Assembly: GCF_022759505.1 (NCBI RefSeq)
Contig: NZ_CP094289.1
Location: 1,612,001-1,676,000, forward strand
Direction: 5' to 3'
Origin: Georgenia sp. TF02-10
GTDB taxonomy: Bacteria > Actinomycetota > Actinomycetes > Actinomycetales > Actinomycetaceae
Length of the DNA stretch: 64,000 nt
The notes beneath the pieces are model-generated. The model was not told where the DNA came from, did no database searches, and saw only the letters and a list, made by a program, of their open reading frames with translations. The position numbers and the translations under genes are program-made. Below, piece by piece: positions 62,484 through 64,000 of the stretch (positions within the stretch are counted from its first letter, which is position 1; every line of letters starts with the position of its first letter).

Positions 62484-64000
62484 GTGATCACCGCCCACGA
62501 CGTCTCCCTGCGCATCGGGGCCCGTGAGCTGCTCCACGGGGCCAGCTTCCGCATCGACGCCGGGATGCGGATCGGCCTGGTCGGCCGCAACGGCGCCGGC
62601 AAGACCACCCTGACCAAGCTCCTCGCCGGCGAGGACGGGACCTCCGACGTCGTCCAGCACACCGGCCAGATCACCCGCACCGGCGAGATCGGCTACCTGC
62701 CGCAGGACCCGCGCACCGGCGACCTGGACCAGCTGGCCCGGGACCGGGTCCTCTCCGCCCGCGGCATCGACACCCTGCAGCGCCGCATTCGCAAGGCCGA
62801 GGAGCAGATGGCCACCGCCACCGGCGCCAAGCAGGCCAAGGCGATGGACAAGTACGTCCGCCTCGACGCCGAGTTCACCGCCTCCGGCGGCTGGGCCGCC
62901 CAGGCCGAGGCCGCCCGCATCACCGCCGCGCTCGGCCTGCCCGGCCGGGTCCTCGACCAGCCCCTGCACACCCTCTCCGGCGGCCAGCGCCGGCGGGTCG
63001 AGCTCGCTCGGATCCTCTTCGCCGGGGCCGGCACCCTGCTGCTGGACGAGCCGACCAACCACCTCGACCACGACTCGATCCTCTGGCTGCGCGACTACCT
63101 CAAGACCTACCCGGGCGGCTTCGTCGTCATCAGCCACGACGTCGAGCTGCTGCGCGAGACCGTCACCCACGTGTGGCACCTCGACGCCAACCGTGCGGTG
63201 CTCGACGTGTACAGCATGGGCTGGGACGCCTACCTCAAGCAGCGCGAGGCTGACGAGCAGCGGCGCCGGCGGGAGCGGGCCAACGCCGAGAAGAAGGCCG
63301 GGCAGCTGATGGCCCAGGCGGACAAGATGCGCGCCAAGGCCACCAAGGCCGTGGCCGCGCAGAACATGGCCCGCCGTGCCGAGCGGATGCTCTCCGGCCT
63401 GGAGGAGACCCGCCGCGTCGACAAGGTCGCCCACCTGCGCTTCCCCGACCCCGCGCCGTGCGGGAAGACCCCGCTCATGGCCGAGGGGCTGAGCAAGTCC
63501 TATGGGTCGCTCGAGGTCTTCACCGGCGTGGACCTGGCCATCGACCGCGGGTCCCGGGTGGTCATCCTCGGCCTCAACGGCGCGGGCAAGACGACGCTGC
63601 TGCGCATCCTCGGCGGCGTGGAGCAGCCGGACACCGGCGCGGTGATCCCCGGCCACGGGCTCAAGGTCGGCTACTACGCCCAGGAGCACGAGACCCTCGA
63701 CCTGGACCGCACGGTTGTGGAGAACCTCCGCTCGGCCGCCCCGGACCTGGACGACACCGGGGTGCGCAGCGTCCTCGGCTCCTTCCTGTTCTCCGGGGAG
63801 GACGCCGACAAGCCCGCGCACGTCCTCTCCGGCGGGGAGAAGACCCGCCTGGCGCTGGCCGTCCTCGTGGTCTCCTCCGCCAACGTCCTGCTCCTGGACG
63901 AGCCGACGAACAACCTCGACCCGGCCAGCCGGGCGGAGATCCTCGCCGCGCTGCGCTCGTTCGCCGGCGCCGTCGTCCTGGTCACCCACGACGAGGGGGC
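62484..64000 (+). CDS. ABC-F family ATPase, truncated by the window edge
   Basis: The frame from GTG 62484 runs to the end of the window (505 residues visible). It has two ABC domains: first Walker A GRNGAGKTT, signature LSGGQRRRVEL and Walker B LLLDEPTNHLD; second Walker A GLNGAGKTT, signature LSGGEKTRLAL and LLLDEPTNNLD. Between them is the linker rich in charged residues (QREADEQRRRRERANAEKKAG) that reaches into the ribosome in this family. There are no membrane segments. ABC-F proteins act in translation or in ribosome-protecting antibiotic resistance; this one resembles the housekeeping type found throughout Actinobacteria (the EttA/Uup-like group). GAGGT lies about nine bases before the GTG. 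Confidence 0.93.
   Translation, partial: MITAHDVSLRIGARELLHGASFRIDAGMRIGLVGRNGAGKTTLTKLLAGEDGTSDVVQHTGQITRTGEIGYLPQDPRTGDLDQLARDRVLSARGIDTLQRRIRKAEEQMATATGAKQAKAMDKYVRLDAEFTASGGWAAQAEAARITAALGLPGRVLDQPLHTLSGGQRRRVELARILFAGAGTLLLDEPTNHLDHDSILWLRDYLKTYPGGFVVISHDVELLRETVTHVWHLDANRAVLDVYSMGWDAYLKQREADEQRRRRERANAEKKAGQLMAQADKMRAKATKAVAAQNMARRAERMLSGLEETRRVDKVAHLRFPDPAPCGKTPLMAEGLSKSYGSLEVFTGVDLAIDRGSRVVILGLNGAGKTTLLRILGGVEQPDTGAVIPGHGLKVGYYAQEHETLDLDRTVVENLRSAAPDLDDTGVRSVLGSFLFSGEDADKPAHVLSGGEKTRLALAVLVVSSANVLLLDEPTNNLDPASRAEILAALRSFAGAVVLVTHDEG

Overview
The window is a very GC-rich chromosomal segment of an actinobacterium. Gene order, GTG starts, leaderless promoters, the argCJBD-R-G-H cluster, the sufRBDCSU-T cluster and the tlyA-nadK-recN-steA-mctB-pyrG neighbourhood all fit the order Micrococcales. 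The 16S sequence suggests a relative of Georgenia/Cellulomonas (Bogoriellaceae or near it), but that is a guess from memory, not a database result. Almost everything here is core genome: there is no phage, insertion sequence, CRISPR array or tRNA gene.

Layout. (1) 1-5008: siderophore-iron uptake operon (siderophore-interacting protein cut by the left edge, two FecCD permeases, ATPase, lipoprotein binding protein). (2) 5236-7148: small accessory genes: a hypothetical protein, the 2H phosphoesterase ThpR, an orphan Phd/YefM-type antitoxin and a frameshifted SnoaL-like gene. (3) 7268-12966: pheST with a possible leader, a flavodoxin-domain gene and a quinone oxidoreductase. (4) 13093-23949: arginine biosynthesis argC-J-B-D-R-G and argH. 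The usual actinobacterial argF is missing between argD and argR; an inverted pair, long-form ornithine carbamoyltransferase (arcB type) plus arginine deiminase (arcA), sits between argG and argH. (5) 23936-26134: a 3-methyladenine glycosylase and tyrS. (6) 26439-32160: one complete rrn operon (two promoters, 16S, tRNA-free spacer, 23S, 5S, strong terminator). (7) 32227-48110: the conserved block also seen in Mycobacterium (Rv1691-Rv1700): a TPR protein with a very long Arg/Gly/Asp-rich disordered half, HAD phosphatase, small protein, tlyA, nadK, recN, steA, mctB, a MraY-like membrane protein, a MurJ-like flippase, a glycosyltransferase, pyrG and a Nudix ADP-ribose pyrophosphatase. (8) 48212-51772: a methyltransferase lacking a clear start, ctaA and an ABC-2 exporter pair on the minus strand. 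(9) 51984-59058: the SUF iron-sulfur cluster operon from its repressor sufR to sufT. (10) 59191-64000: a zinc metallopeptidase, an MFS transporter with a tiny downstream partner, a minisatellite, and an ABC-F ATPase cut by the right edge.

The most unusual observation is a patch between 38,886 and 40,912. Three consecutive conserved genes (recN, steA, mctB) need six frame corrections. Five of these are single extra bases in the middle of an expected AGCT (GAGCCT four times, CAGGCT once); the sixth is a missing base. This is either local consensus error with a sequence signature or real decay, and it should be settled from reads before anything is inferred about these genes. Other items of note are a DevR/DosR-like palindrome centred at -42.5 of a leaderless flavodoxin gene, a 9-2-9 palindrome in front of the MFS gene, an iron-box-like site in the sufR promoter, repeated -10/6-8 nt/start-codon (leaderless) architectures, and minisatellite-coded disordered tails on otherwise ordinary enzymes.
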